In this document: positions 34,742 to 44,535 of the stretch, piece after piece | How positions within the stretch are numbered: the first letter of the stretch is position 1 | Layout: the number at the start of each line of letters is the position of its first letter | NCBI RefSeq assembly: GCF_018228765.1 | Contig: NZ_CP073695.1 | Span: forward strand, 620,001 to 684,000 | DNA: 64,000 bases | Direction: 5' to 3' | Origin: Halorubrum ruber | GTDB lineage: Archaea > Halobacteriota > Halobacteria > Halobacteriales > Haloferacaceae | Notes under the pieces: generated by a model | Seen by the model: the letters and a program-made list of their open reading frames with translations, nothing else | Told to the model about the DNA's origin: nothing | Databases searched by the model: none | Made by a program: the position numbers and the translations under genes

Positions 34742-34984
34742 ATGCCCGGCGTCGCCGTGGGGCCGGACATGACCGCATCATCGCTCGCGCTCGCGGGGCT
34801 CGTCGCGCCGGCACAGGCCGCGCTGCTCGGCAGTCAGGTCGGCCAGCTGCTGGTCGCGCTGGTCGCCGTCGCGCTGATCATCGTCGTCGGCAAGTTCGTG
34901 CTGAAGCTCGCGTGGCGGCTCGTCACGATCGGGATCGTCGTCGTCGCCGCGTTCTACCTGCTGTCGGCGATCGGACTGATCTAA
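34742..34984 (+). CDS. Small membrane protein (80 aa)
   Basis: Hydrophobic protein with two adjoining helices (QLLVALVAVALIIVVGKFVL and LVTIGIVVVAAFYLLSAIGL) separated by KLAWR. Start ATG 34742 or the inner ATG 34769 (MTASSLALAGLV). Haloarchaeal conserved-hypothetical type. Convergent with the Cdc48 gene. Confidence 0.65.
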   Translation: MPGVAVGPDMTASSLALAGLVAPAQAALLGSQVGQLLVALVAVALIIVVGKFVLKLAWRLVTIGIVVVAAFYLLSAIGLI

Positions 34985-35026
34985 GGACTGATCGAAAAAA
35001 CGCGGCCGCGAAGCCGGGAGTGCGCC

Positions 35027-37294
35027 TTACTGGAACGCCGCGCCCGGTTCGGCCTCGTCGCGGTTGACCTCCGACCGCTGGAACTGCTTTTCTATCTCCT
35101 CGTACCGCTCGCGCGTTTCGGGGGTGACGCTCGGGTTCACCTCGTTCAGCGCGTCCTCGAAGTGCGCCATCGTCACGCGGACGTTGCCGACGGACTCGCC
35201 GACCTCCTCGCGCGTGACGCTGCCGATGAACTCCCGGGAGGCGTTCATCGACGCCTCGCGGGCGACCGCCTCGATGTCGGCGCCCACGTACCCCTCGGTC
35301 TTGCGGGCCAGCGCGTCGAGGTCGACGTCGTCGGCCAGCGGCTTGTTCCGCGTGTGGACCTCGAAGATCCGGCGGCGGGCCGTCTCGTCGGGGACGGGCA
35401 CGTGGACGTGCCGGTCTAAGCGGCCGGGACGCAGCAGCGCCGAGTCGATGAGGTCCGGGCGGTTCGTCGTCGCGATGACGACGACGTCCTCCAGCGACTC
35501 GAGCCCGTCGAGCTCCGTCAGCAGCTGGGAGACGACGCGCTCGCCGACGCCGGAGTCGCCGGAGTTCTTCCCGCGCTCGGTCGCGATCGAGTCGATCTCG
35601 TCGAAGAACACGATCGTCGGCGCGTTCTCGCGAGCCTTGCTGAACACCTCGCGGACGCCCTTCTCGGACTCGCCCACGTACTTGTTCAGCAGCTCGGGCC
35701 CCTTGATCGAGATGAAGTTCGACTCGCTCTCGTTGGCGACGGCCTTCGCGAGCAGGGTCTTCCCCGTGCCCGGCGGGCCGTACATCAGGACGCCCTTCGC
35801 GGCCTGCATGTCGAGCTCCTCGAACACCTCGGGGTACTCTAAGGGCCACTGGATCGTCTCGCGGAGCCGCTCTTTGGTGCCCTCGAGGCCGCCCACGTCG
35901 TCCCAGGTGACGTCGGGGACCTCCACGAACACCTCGCGCAGCGCGGAGGGTTCGATCCCCTTGATCGCCTCCTTGAAGTCCGCCTCGGTCACCTGAATGC
36001 TGTTCAGCACGTCGGCGTCGATCTCGTCGCTCTCTAAGTCGATCTCCGGCCGGATACGCCGCAGCGCGTGCATCGCGGACTCCTTCGCCAGCGACTCGAG
36101 GTCGGCCCCGACGAAGCCGTGGGTGTTCTCGGCGTACTCGTCGAGGTCGACCCCGTCGGTCAGCGGCATGTTCCGCGTGTGGACCTGCAGGATCTCCTTG
36201 CGGCCGTCGCGGTCGGGGACGCCGACCTCGATCTCGCGGTCGAAGCGGCCGCCCCGTCGGAGCGCCTGGTCGATGGCGTCGACGCGGTTCGTCGCCCCGA
36301 TGACGACGACCTCGCCGCGCTCCTCGAGCCCGTCCATCAGCGAGAGGAGCTGGGCCACGACGCGGCGCTCCACGTCGCCGCCGGCCTCCTCGCGCTTGGG
36401 CGCGATGGAGTCCAGCTCGTCCATGAAGATGATCGACGGCGACTCCTCGGCCGCCTCCTCGAACACCTCGCGGAGCTGCTCTTCGCTCTCGCCGTAGTAC
36501 TTCGACATGATCTCCGGGCCGGAGATCGTGTGGAAGTTCGCGTCGATCTCGTTGGCGACCGCCTTCGCGATCAGCGTCTTCCCCGTGCCCGGCGGGCCGT
36601 GGAGCAGCACGCCCTTCGGCGGGTCGATGCCGAGGCGCTTGAACAGCTCCGGGTGCCGCATCGGCAGCTCGATCATCTCGCGGACCTGTTCGAGCTCGTC
36701 GTCGAGCCCGCCGATGTCCTCGTAGGTGACGTCGGGCCCCTCGCCGGTGCCGCCCGGGGCGTCGCCGCGGTCGGCGATCTCCTCGGCGGAGATCTCGGAG
36801 ATGCTGATCTCCGTCTCGTCGGTGATGACGACCGTGCCGCTCGGGCTTGTCTCGGCGATCTTCATCGGGACGGCCTGCGACTGACCGCCCATCAGCCCGA
36901 AGCCGAGGGAGGTCCGGATCGTCTGTCCCTCGGTCACGGGCTGGCCGGAGAGCTTGTCGCGGATGAACGGGGCGATCTGGCCCCGCACCCGCAGTTGGCT
37001 CGGGAAGGCGATCGTCACCGCGTCTGCGCGGGAGACGTCGACGTCCTCGACGGTCACGCGGTCGTCGATCCCCACGTCGGCCTCCTGCCGGAGGCGGCCG
37101 TCGATGCGGATCACGCCGGTGCCGTCGTCCTCGGGGTAGCCGGGCCAGACCCGGGCGATCGCGGCCCCGTCGGCGCCCTCGACGCGGACGATGTCCCCGC
37201 CGGAGAGCCCGAGCTCGTCGGCCGCGACGCGGTCGATCGCCGCGAGGCGGCGGCCGGCGTCCTTCTGTTTCAGCGGCTTGACGGTGAGCTTCAT
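35027..37294 (-). CDS. cdc48: Cdc48/VAT-type AAA+ ATPase
   Basis: 755 aa. N-terminal Cdc48 double-psi barrel domain ([20 protein letters not shown] through about 185), then two AAA modules. D1 has [18 protein letters not shown] and Walker [12 protein letters not shown]2 has [18 protein letters not shown] and [10 protein letters not shown], with R-finger and second-region-of-homology motifs ([20 protein letters not shown]). A hexameric unfoldase that extracts and unfolds proteins, often for the proteasome. Its ATG (37292-37294) overlaps the stop of the DUF7127 gene, so the two are translated together. Confidence 0.95.
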   Translation of the reverse strand: MKLTVKPLKQKDAGRRLAAIDRVAADELGLSGGDIVRVEGADGAAIARVWPGYPEDDGTGVIRIDGRLRQEADVGIDDRVTVEDVDVSRADAVTIAFPSQLRVRGQIAPFIRDKLSGQPVTEGQTIRTSLGFGLMGGQSQAVPMKIAETSPSGTVVITDETEISISEISAEEIADRGDAPGGTGEGPDVTYEDIGGLDDELEQVREMIELPMRHPELFKRLGIDPPKGVLLHGPPGTGKTLIAKAVANEIDANFHTISGPEIMSKYYGESEEQLREVFEEAAEESPSIIFMDELDSIAPKREEAGGDVERRVVAQLLSLMDGLEERGEVVVIGATNRVDAIDQALRRGGRFDREIEVGVPDRDGRKEILQVHTRNMPLTDGVDLDEYAENTHGFVGADLESLAKESAMHALRRIRPEIDLESDEIDADVLNSIQVTEADFKEAIKGIEPSALREVFVEVPDVTWDDVGGLEGTKERLRETIQWPLEYPEVFEELDMQAAKGVLMYGPPGTGKTLLAKAVANESESNFISIKGPELLNKYVGESEKGVREVFSKARENAPTIVFFDEIDSIATERGKNSGDSGVGERVVSQLLTELDGLESLEDVVVIATTNRPDLIDSALLRPGRLDRHVHVPVPDETARRRIFEVHTRNKPLADDVDLDALARKTEGYVGADIEAVAREASMNASREFIGSVTREEVGESVGNVRVTMAHFEDALNEVNPSVTPETRERYEEIEKQFQRSEVNRDEAEPGAAFQ

Positions 37295-37542
37295 CGCTCG
37301 CCCTCCACGGTGAGCACGCCGTTGTTCACGGCCGCGTCCGCGGCCGTTCCGGGCAGCTCGAACTCCGATTCGACCGGCCCGTCCGGTCCCTCCACGACAA
37401 CGATCGCCGTCTCGCCGACGGTGTCGACGGTGACGGTCTCGTCGTCGACGCCGAGATCGGCGGCGACGACCCACTCGTCGTCGTACTCGTACCGACGCAG
37501 CAGCGCGCCGTCGCCGGTCGATCGGGTCTGTATGTGATTCAT
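37291..37542 (-). CDS. Hsp20-like DUF7127 protein encoded with Cdc48
   Basis: 83 aa. Resembles the C-terminal part of an alpha-crystallin domain: [40 protein letters not shown], and the Hsp20 hallmark [10 protein letters not shown]. It has no N-terminal arm. The four-base overlap with cdc48 suggests a co-chaperone or adaptor for that ATPase, which is inference from gene coupling. First gene of the operon. Confidence 0.8.
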   Translation of the reverse strand: MNHIQTRSTGDGALLRRYEYDDEWVVAADLGVDDETVTVDTVGETAIVVVEGPDGPVESEFELPGTAADAAVNNGVLTVEGER

Positions 37543-37544
37543 CC

Positions 37545-37576
37545 TAACTACGAGTTAGTCGCGTAGCTATTTAAAC
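37545..37576 (-). promoter_or_regulatory. Promoter of the DUF7127-cdc48 operon
   Basis: GTTTAAATA on the minus strand (37568-37576) lies 26 bases before the start codon, so the mRNA is probably leaderless. A small palindrome TAACT-ACG-AGTTA (37545-37557) sits between this TATA box and the start, overlapping the expected initiation site. Confidence 0.6.
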
Positions 37577-37687
37577 TTGACGCTCAAAATCGCACGACGT
37601 GAGTGTTTCTCTGTTCTATCGGTAGTGTAGCGGTTCGGATCCCATTGCCCCCGATCGGTCGCCGTCCGGCGGTCGGCGCCGCGTCGT

Positions 37688-37755
37688 GTCTCCCGTTCGG
37701 ATCGCGGGCCCGTCTCCCGTTCGGATCGCGGGCCCGTCTCCCGTTCGGATCGCGG
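37688..37755. repeat. 24-base tandem repeat, 2.8 copies
   Basis: Unit GTCTCCCGTTCGGATCGCGG plus GCCC begins at 37688, 37712 and 37736 (the last incomplete). The copies are essentially identical, so the expansion is recent. It lies just before the alpha/beta-hydrolase gene, about 60-130 bases from its ATG. Confidence 0.85.
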
Positions 37756-37815
37756 AGTGCCGACCGCAGTCCGACCCCTCGGGCGTTTATACCGCTCGGC
37801 GCCGAACCGCCGGCC

Positions 37816-38586
37816 ATGGAACGGGTCACCCACGACGGCCGGGCGACGGCGTCCCGCCGCTTCGACCGCGGCGGCGACGGGCCGACGGTCTGTTTCGTCC
37901 ACGGCAGCGGCGGCACGAAGGACGTCTGGAAGTCGCAGGCGCGCATCGCCGACCGGTTCCCCGGCGTCGCCGTCGACCTCTCCGGGCACGGCGACAGCGA
38001 CGACGTCTCGACGCCCGCGGGCCGCGAGACGCTCGACGCGTACGCCGACGACGTCGTCGCGGTCGCGGAGGCGACGGACGCGACCGTCCTCTGCGGGAAC
38101 TCGCTCGGCGGCGCGGTCGCGCTGTGGATCGCCTTAGAGCGCGACCTCGCGCTCGACGGCCTCGTCCTCGCGGGCACGGGCGCGAAGCTCGCGGTGGCCG
38201 AGCCCCTCCGCGACGCGCTCGCCGGCGACTTCGACCGGGCGGTCTCGCTGCTCCACGAGCCGGACCGGCTGTTCCACGACGCGCCCGCCGAGTACGTCGA
38301 GCTCTCGGAGGCGGCGATGCGCGCGTGCGGCCGGGAAGTCACCGAACGCGACTTCCTGACGTGCCACCGCTTCGACGTCCGGGACCGCCTCGACGCGGTC
38401 GACGTCCCGGCGCTCGCGCTCGTCGGCGCGCACGACGGGCTCACGCCGCCGGCGTACCACGAGTACCTCGCCGAGGAGATCCCGGACGGGGAGTGGACCG
38501 AGCTCCCGGACGCCGCGCACCTCGCGATGCTCGAACGGCCGGCCGCGTTCAACGAGGCGCTTTCCGGGTTCCTCGACCGACTGTAG
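37816..38586 (+). CDS. Alpha/beta-fold hydrolase
   Basis: 256 aa. Oxyanion-hole HGSGGTKDVW (about 28-37); nucleophile elbow GNSLGG (about 94-99, Ser96); late acid in LVGAHDGLTPP; catalytic His in DAAHLAMLERP. Cap region between about 125 and 190. Esterase, lipase or C-C hydrolase activity cannot be told apart. TATA-like CGTTTATAC about 27 bases before the ATG supports this start. Confidence 0.88.
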   Translation: MERVTHDGRATASRRFDRGGDGPTVCFVHGSGGTKDVWKSQARIADRFPGVAVDLSGHGDSDDVSTPAGRETLDAYADDVVAVAEATDATVLCGNSLGGAVALWIALERDLALDGLVLAGTGAKLAVAEPLRDALAGDFDRAVSLLHEPDRLFHDAPAEYVELSEAAMRACGREVTERDFLTCHRFDVRDRLDAVDVPALALVGAHDGLTPPAYHEYLAEEIPDGEWTELPDAAHLAMLERPAAFNEALSGFLDRL

Positions 38587-38677
38587 GGCGTCGACCGCGG
38601 CGACCGGCCCCGAAGCCGGTCGAGCCGCGGCGACCGCGCAGGTACCCTTTTAGGTCGCTCGCGCGTCGCGGGGGCAC

Positions 38678-39373
38678 ATGGTCGACAGCGACGAACGAGA
38701 CGCGGACGCGGGTCGGACCGGCGACTCGGAGGAGCGGGCCGCCGCGGCGAACGCGCCCGGCAACCCCGACATCGAGGACCTGCTCGCGAAGCTCGACGCC
38801 TTGAGCGACACCGTCGACGAGGACCACGAGCGCGAGAAGGTCAGACAGACCATCTCGCTCGTCGAGCGGATGCCCGGGACCGGCGCGCTCGCCGAGCGGA
38901 TCACCAAGTACACCTCCCGGGACTTGGCCGAGTCGTTCGTCGGGGCGGTGCTGTTCGCGCTCCCGCTGCTCGTCGAGGGCGGCGTCTTCGAGATAGCCGC
39001 CTGGTTCGCCGCGACGACCGTCGCCGGCGTCCCGGTCCTGTTGATCGGCCACGTCGGGTTCATCTTCATCGCGACCGCCGGGCTCCTCTACTTTGCCGAC
39101 TTCCGGCAGATCACGATCCGACACCCGATCTTCGGGCTCATCCCCCGCCGGTACGCCGGGGTCCTCCTCGTATCGCTGGTCACGTCGTCGACCATGCTGC
39201 TGTTCTGGGGCCGGCTCCACGAGGGGGACCCGACCGCGCTCGAACGGCTCGGTCGGATCGCGGTCGTCTGGGCCGCGGCCGCGTTCGGCGCGGGACTGGG
39301 TGACATCCTCCCGGGCGAGTCGCAGGGCGAGGACCTCGGGAAGTTCGACCTCGACATCGGCGACGACGACTGA
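38678..39373 (+). CDS. DUF2391 integral membrane protein
   Basis: 231 aa. Acidic N-terminal region with a charged helix (to about residue 85, IEDLLAKLDALSDTVDEDHE), then four or more membrane helices (SFVGAVLFALPLLVEGGVFE, TVAGVPVLLIGHVGFIFIAT) and an acidic tail. Matches the pattern of the archaeal/bacterial DUF2391 family; function unknown. TATA-like CTTTTAGG at about 38648 is 30 bases before the ATG. Confidence 0.8.
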   Translation: MVDSDERDADAGRTGDSEERAAAANAPGNPDIEDLLAKLDALSDTVDEDHEREKVRQTISLVERMPGTGALAERITKYTSRDLAESFVGAVLFALPLLVEGGVFEIAAWFAATTVAGVPVLLIGHVGFIFIATAGLLYFADFRQITIRHPIFGLIPRRYAGVLLVSLVTSSTMLLFWGRLHEGDPTALERLGRIAVVWAAAAFGAGLGDILPGESQGEDLGKFDLDIGDDD

Positions 39374-39503
39374 GCCGCGGCCGGCGACCGCGAACGGCAA
39401 GCCGACTCGACGCCCGCCCGCGACCGCGTTTGCCCGCCTCGGCTCCCGCGAGCGGACCCCGTTTTTCCACAGCTTTTTCGCTGCGGCGACCCTACCTGTA
39501 TCC

Positions 39504-39878
39504 ATGTCAGCGCTACGCGACGCGCTCCGGGACCTCCCGGACGCGGTGTTTGCGGACCTACTCGAGTCGGACGAGGGGTACGTCCTCGTCGTCGACCTCC
39601 CGGGCGCGACCGCCGAGACCACCGAGGTGCTCGTCGAAGACGGGCGCATCGACATCGAGGGGCGCCGCGAGAAGGCCGTCCCCGAGGGGTTCGAGTACGT
39701 CCGCGAGGACCGCCCGCTGTTCCTCGACGCGGAGCTCCCCCTCCCGAGCGACGCCGACGGCGCGGGCGCAGACGCCGAGATCGACCGCGGCGTCCTCGAG
39801 ATCTCGCTGCCGAAGCGGGAGCGCGAGGTCTCCCGGACCATCCCCGTCGACGACGCGGACGACGAGGGCGACGCCTGA
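39504..39878 (+). CDS. Hsp20/alpha-crystallin-like protein
   Basis: 124 aa. Alpha-crystallin core: GYVLVVDLPGATAETTEVLV, EDGRIDIEGRREKAVPEGFE, and DRGVLEISLPK (family motif GVLxIxxPK). Acidic C-terminus. Three bases separate its stop from the ABC1-kinase start, so they form an operon. Second Hsp20 of the window besides the one at 23981. Confidence 0.85.
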   Translation: MSALRDALRDLPDAVFADLLESDEGYVLVVDLPGATAETTEVLVEDGRIDIEGRREKAVPEGFEYVREDRPLFLDAELPLPSDADGAGADAEIDRGVLEISLPKREREVSRTIPVDDADDEGDA

Positions 39879-39881
39879 CGG

Positions 39882-41555
39882 GTGGTCACGCTGGTCAACC
39901 TTCGCGCCTACTGGCGGTTCGTCGTCGTCCTGCGGCAGTTCTCGCCGCTCATCGTCGCGTACTGGCGTGACAGCCGCCGCTACTTCCTGTTCGGCGGGAG
40001 CCGCGAGGTCGACGCCGAGACGCAGCGCGAGCGCGCGGCGGTACTGCTCGACATCCTGCTCACCCTCGGCCCGACGTTCATCAAGCTCGGCCAGATCCTC
40101 TCGACGCGGCCGGACATCCTCCCGCCGGCGTACATCGAGGTGTTGGAGGGGCTCCAAGACGACGTGCCGCCCGCGCCGTGGGAGGAGTCGAAGGTCGTTC
40201 TCGAGGAGGAGTTCGGGCCGGTCGACGACACGTTCGACGACTTCGACCGCGACCCGATAAGCGGCGCGAGCCTCGGACAGGTGTACACCGCGGAGTACGA
40301 GGGGAACCCGGTTGCGGTGAAGGTGCGCCGCCCGGGAATCGAATCGCTCGTCGAGGCCGACCTCCGGACGATCCGCTGGTCGATCCCCCTCGTCAAGCGG
40401 TTCACCGGGGCGGGCCGGTCGTTCTCCTTAGAGAACCTCGCCGACGAGTTCGCCAAGACGATCCGCGAGGAGATGGACTACGAGCGCGAGCGGACGATGC
40501 TCGAGGAGATCCGCGGCAACTTCGGCGACGAGGACCGGATCCGGATCCCGGAGACGTACGAGTCCGTCTCCGGCCCGCGCGTACTCACGATGGAGTACGT
40601 CCCGGGCACGAAGATCAGCGACATCGACGCGCTCGACGAGGCGGGACACGACCGGACGCAGATCGCGGAGACGCTCCAGGAGGTGTACCTCCAGATGATA
40701 ATCGAGGACGGCGTGTTCCACGCCGACCCCCACCCGGGGAACCTCGCGGTCGCGGACGACGGCGCCGTGATCTTCTACGACTTCGGGATGGCGGGCCGGG
40801 TCGACCCGTTCGTCCAGGAGAAGATCGTCGAGTTCTACGTCGCGGTCGCGCGGCAGGACATCGACGCCATCCTCGACACGCTGATCTCGATGGGGACGCT
40901 CTCGCCGGAGGCTGACCGCGAGGTGATGGGAAACGTGATGGAGCTGGCCATCGCGGACGCCAGCGGCGAGGACATCGAGCAGTACCAGGTGAACCAGATC
41001 ATCGAGCAGGTGGAGTCGACCATCTACGAGTTCCCGCTGCGGCTCCCGCCGAACCTCGCCTTGGTCCTCCGCGTCGCTACCGTCGTCGAGGGGGTCTGTG
41101 TCACCTTGGACCCCGAGTTCGACTTCATCTCGACGGCGACCGACTACCTCCGCGAGGAGGGGTACTACGAGCAGACCGCCCGGGATCTCGCCGAGGACGC
41201 CGGCCGGCAGGTACAAAAGACCACCGAGGCGCTGTTCACCGTCCCGCCGAAGGCCGACGAGTTCCTCGACCGCGCCAACCGCGACGACCTCACCGTCAAC
41301 GTCGTGTTGGAGGACGACACGAACGTCTTAGAGAAGCTGGCGATGCGGATCGCCTACTCCGTGCTGCTCGCCGTCGGCGTCCTCTCGGCGACGATCCTCT
41401 ACTCGTTCGCGGACAACTGGCGGCTCGCGCTCGTCGTCCTCGCGTTGGCCGCGCCGCTCGCGATCGCCCTGTACCGGTCGTTCCGGAAGAAGCGCGGGCT
41501 CCGGACCACGCCCCAGTTCACCAGGCAGGGGATGAAGAACCAGCGCGACGACTGA
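39882..41555 (+). CDS. ABC1/UbiB-family atypical kinase
   Basis: 557 aa, GTG start. Family motifs: KxGQ in GPTFIKLGQILSTRPDILPP (about 62-81), the SGASLGQVYTAEYEGNPVAV loop replacing the usual P-loop, VKVRRPG lysine, HADPHPGN catalytic loop (about 281-288) and DFGMAG (about 300-305). Two membrane helices near the C-terminus (LLAVGVLSATILYSFADNWR, LALVVLALAAPLAIALY). UbiB homologues support isoprenoid-quinone synthesis, so a role in menaquinone metabolism is plausible. Transcribed with the upstream Hsp20-like gene. Confidence 0.92.
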   Translation: MVTLVNLRAYWRFVVVLRQFSPLIVAYWRDSRRYFLFGGSREVDAETQRERAAVLLDILLTLGPTFIKLGQILSTRPDILPPAYIEVLEGLQDDVPPAPWEESKVVLEEEFGPVDDTFDDFDRDPISGASLGQVYTAEYEGNPVAVKVRRPGIESLVEADLRTIRWSIPLVKRFTGAGRSFSLENLADEFAKTIREEMDYERERTMLEEIRGNFGDEDRIRIPETYESVSGPRVLTMEYVPGTKISDIDALDEAGHDRTQIAETLQEVYLQMIIEDGVFHADPHPGNLAVADDGAVIFYDFGMAGRVDPFVQEKIVEFYVAVARQDIDAILDTLISMGTLSPEADREVMGNVMELAIADASGEDIEQYQVNQIIEQVESTIYEFPLRLPPNLALVLRVATVVEGVCVTLDPEFDFISTATDYLREEGYYEQTARDLAEDAGRQVQKTTEALFTVPPKADEFLDRANRDDLTVNVVLEDDTNVLEKLAMRIAYSVLLAVGVLSATILYSFADNWRLALVVLALAAPLAIALYRSFRKKRGLRTTPQFTRQGMKNQRDD

Positions 41556-41564
41556 GTCGCGGCG

Positions 41565-42713
41565 TCACGCGCCGACGACCTGAATCGGCACGAGGAGGAA
41601 ACAGAGCGCGCCGACGGCGAACGTGGCGAGGCCGACCGCGAGCCGCGGGAGCCCCACACCCTCCTCGTCGGTCGGGTCGGCCGGGCCGTTGAACGCGATC
41701 ACCGTCGCGAACACGCCCCAGAACGCCCACAGCCCGACGGACTCGTTCAGCCCGAGCCCCCGCCAGAAGTGGAGGTACGCGGCGATCCCGAACAGCGCGC
41801 CAGGGACGAGCGCCGCCACCGTCTCCTGTCGCGGCCCGAGCATCGCCCGGACCATGTGACCGCCGTCCAGCTGGCCGACCGGGAGGAGGTTCAGGAGGGT
41901 GAAGAACATCCCGACCCAGCCGCCGATCACCACCGGGTGGGCGGTGAGCCGCGGGTCGCCGTAGCTCGTCGGCTGCCCGAGGACGCCGGCGATGAGGTCT
42001 AAGAGTGGCGGGTTGTTGAACCGGATCACCGAGCTCGACGAGCTCGCGAGCTCCGCGGGCACCCCAATCGGGTCTAAGGAGAGGCCGACGGCAGTCACGA
42101 CGACCGTCGCGACCAACCCCGCGATCGGGCCGGCGGCGCCGATGTCGAAGAGGACCTTCCGCGAGGGCATCCGCCCCCGGATCCGGATCACCGCGCCGAG
42201 CGTGCCGAACGGGAAGATGAAGGGGATGACGTACGGGAGCGAGACGGGGACGCCGTGGTAGCGCCCGGCGGCGTAGTGGCCGAGCTCGTGGGTCATCAGA
42301 ACGCCGAGGACGGCGGCGGTGAACGGCCACGCCTGAAGCAGCGAGAGGGGGTTCGACTGGATCTCCGCGAGCGGAACGTAGTACCAGCCGTACGCGCCGA
42401 CGAACAGCGTCGACAGTATCGTGGCCGCGAACATGGCGACGTTCACCCACGGGATCCCGTCGCGGCCGCGGTCGAACGGCGTCGCGACGACGACGTGGCC
42501 GTCGTCGACGACCTCGACGTCGACCTCGTAGCCCGCCTCTCGGAAGTGCGGGGTCAGCTTTCGCAGCAGCGTCCGCTCCGGGACGTACGACTCGCCGCGG
42601 TATCGCACGCGGCCGTCCTCGCGGCGGACCTCGTCGATCCGGAAGAACGTCCGGAGGGGCTCCGGACGCGGCGCGCCGTCGCCGGCCGCCGCCGCGTCCT
42701 CGTGTTCTGGCAT
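41565..42713 (-). CDS. Site-2-type membrane metalloprotease (M50 family)
   Basis: 382 aa. Zinc-binding HELGH in GVLMTHELGHYAAGRYHG (about 137-154) and the second-ligand motif LDGGH in LLPVGQLDGGHMVRA, each in a membrane helix; about seven spans. The N-terminal 85 residues form a soluble domain (RYRGESYVPERTLLRKLTPH). Members cleave substrates within the membrane. The NPPLL stretch and long loop resemble archaeal S2P homologues. Convergent with the ABC1 kinase gene. Confidence 0.9.
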   Translation of the reverse strand: MPEHEDAAAAGDGAPRPEPLRTFFRIDEVRREDGRVRYRGESYVPERTLLRKLTPHFREAGYEVDVEVVDDGHVVVATPFDRGRDGIPWVNVAMFAATILSTLFVGAYGWYYVPLAEIQSNPLSLLQAWPFTAAVLGVLMTHELGHYAAGRYHGVPVSLPYVIPFIFPFGTLGAVIRIRGRMPSRKVLFDIGAAGPIAGLVATVVVTAVGLSLDPIGVPAELASSSSSVIRFNNPPLLDLIAGVLGQPTSYGDPRLTAHPVVIGGWVGMFFTLLNLLPVGQLDGGHMVRAMLGPRQETVAALVPGALFGIAAYLHFWRGLGLNESVGLWAFWGVFATVIAFNGPADPTDEEGVGLPRLAVGLATFAVGALCFLLVPIQVVGA

Positions 42714-42915
42714 CGCCTCGTCGTAACTGGTCGGCGAGTATAAACCCCGCGTCGGCGGGTGAGCGAACCGGAAACGGGGGGACCGGTCGTCCGCTCGGTT
42801 CGCGAGGCGGACGCGTGCGCGGTCAGAAAGCGCGAGTCGGGGACCGAACCGCGAACGTCGGTGCGGTGGTGCGCGTCGGGGGCGGTGCTGCGGGCGTCAG
42901 TTGGGACCGGGAATG

Positions 42916-43176
42916 TCAGGCGGGCTCGACGCGCCAGGTCGTCGCGCCCGTGTACGACCACTTCTCGACGGTGAGCTCCGTCGCGGAATCGCGGAGCTTC
43001 ACCATCAGGGCGCCGATATCCTTCGGCGAGAGGTCGACGTCCTCGGAGATGAACTTCCCTTTGAAGTACATCTCGCCGTCCTGCGCGCGGTCGAGCAGGT
43101 ACTGCTTCAGCCGCTCTTCCTTGCTGCGGTCGTCGTTCGCGCTCGCGTTCGTGGAGGGGTTCGCTGTCGCGCTCAT
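42916..43176 (-). CDS. DUF7123-family small protein
   Basis: 86 aa. MSATANPSTNASANDDRSKE, then a winged-helix-like region (RLKQYLLDRAQDGEMYFKGK, FISEDVDLSPKDIGALMVKL) ending in WSYTGATTWRVEPA. Start ATG 43174-43176; TATA-like CCTTTATAA on the minus strand (43206-43214) is 30 bases upstream. A small haloarchaeal HTH-like protein, function unknown. Confidence 0.75.
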   Translation of the reverse strand: MSATANPSTNASANDDRSKEERLKQYLLDRAQDGEMYFKGKFISEDVDLSPKDIGALMVKLRDSATELTVEKWSYTGATTWRVEPA

Positions 43177-43522
43177 GGTACACCCCACGCTTGCCGCCGG
43201 AGGGTGTTATAAAGGCAACACCGTTGGGCGACGTTCAGGGGGTTTCAGGGCGTTTCACCGAACTCGACGGGCTAAAACGTGTCTGACGGACTCTTTACAA
43301 CGGTTCCAAAGCGGCGCAGACGTTTTATAATCCGTTTTACGCTCGTTTCTCTCGATAACTACTCGGGGAACGAGCCACTCGTCGCCGCCGCGTTCGCCCG
43401 ACAACTACCGGCAAAATGGGCCGCGTAACACCGTCTCGGAGCGACCGCGCGCCCCTCGCGCGGCCCGCTCACCGGCCGTCCGACGTTGTGGGGAAGGCCT
43501 CGACGCCGCCTCCGACCACCGT
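43177..43522. other. Intergenic region, no gene seen
   Basis: 346 bases. Apart from the promoter of the DUF7123 gene, there is an A/T-rich patch (TTTTATAATCCGTTTTAC, about 43323-43340) that could be a promoter, but no gene starts after it. Nothing else identified. Confidence 0.4.
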
Positions 43523-44403
43523 TCAGTCGCGCCGATGGACCCAGAACGTCTCCGATTCTGTCGCCTCCTTTTTGAATATCGGTACCTCGTCTTTCAGCCG
43601 GTCGATCCCGTCCTCGACCGTCCGGAACGCCTCCCGGCGGTGGCCGGCGAGCACGACCACGAACACGATGTCCTCGCCCGCCTCGATCACGCCGGTGCGG
43701 TGGTGCATCCGCACGTCGAAGACGCCGTCGCGGTCTTCGAGCTCGTCGGCGATGTCCCCCATCCGCGCCTCGGCGACCCCCTCGTACTTCTCGAACGCGA
43801 GGTGCGTCGTCCGGTCGTCGTCCGGGTCGTCGCGGGCGCGCACGCGGCCGGTGAACGTGGCGATCGCCCCTGACCGGTCGGCGTCCGCCGACGCCTCGAC
43901 GCGCCGCACGAGCGTCTCGCGGGTGATCCACGGCTCCGCGTCGTCGAGGTCGGCGACGAGCGCGTCGAGGTCGACCTCGTCGGGGGCGCCCGCGGTCGCG
44001 AGGACCGTGCCCGGCACGCTCTCGGGGTCCGGGTTCGGGCCGAGGAGGACCGCGGGGACGCGCAGGCGCGACTCGCCGACCGCCAGCAGGTAGTCGTGGT
44101 CGGGGGCGAGCCCGTCGAGCAGGTCGTCGAACCCCTCGACGCTTCCCCGCCCGGTCCAGTTCCCGTCCGCGTCGAACGCGATCTCGGTGTCGGCGTCGGG
44201 GCGTCGAGCGGGGTCGGTCCCCTCGCCGTCGACCACCCCGCCGTCGGTGGCCGGATCGGTCGGACCGACCGAGTCCGCCTCGCTCCGCCTCCCGCCGTCC
44301 GGGTCGGCGCCGCGTTCCACGACGGCGACCCGCCCGTCCAGCCGCGCCGCGAGCCGCCGCGCCAGCGCCGAGCCCCGTCGCCGACGATCGATATCGGTCG
44401 CAT
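43523..44403 (-). pseudogene. moaE: MobB-like/MoaE fusion (molybdopterin synthase large subunit), frameshifted at 44373-44376
   Basis: The C-terminal half (about residues 150-293) is MoaE, the catalytic subunit that inserts sulfur into precursor Z: ITRETLVRRVEASADADRSG, ATFTGRVRARDD, HHRTGVIEAGEDIVFVVVLA, GHRREAFRTVEDGIDRLKDE, VPIFKKE. The N-terminal half resembles a degenerate MobB nucleotide-binding domain. From the ATG at 44401-44403, MRPISIVGDG reads well, then the frame breaks; the continuation SALARRLAARLDGRVAVVER is one frame over. One more base in the C-run at 44373-44376 (CCCC) restores a 293-aa protein (VGDGGSALARRL). MoaE itself is undamaged, so an assembly error is likely. Confidence 0.85.
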
Positions 44404-44535
44404 ACCCGAGAGCGGGCCGCGACCGGCTTAGGCGTTTCCCGGTCGTCCCGTCGGTCCGGATCCGGTGTCCCGGACCGGCTCCGCCGCGTCCGGGCTTGAC
44501 AATCCTTAAGACCGCGACAGGGGTACTCGTCGCCA

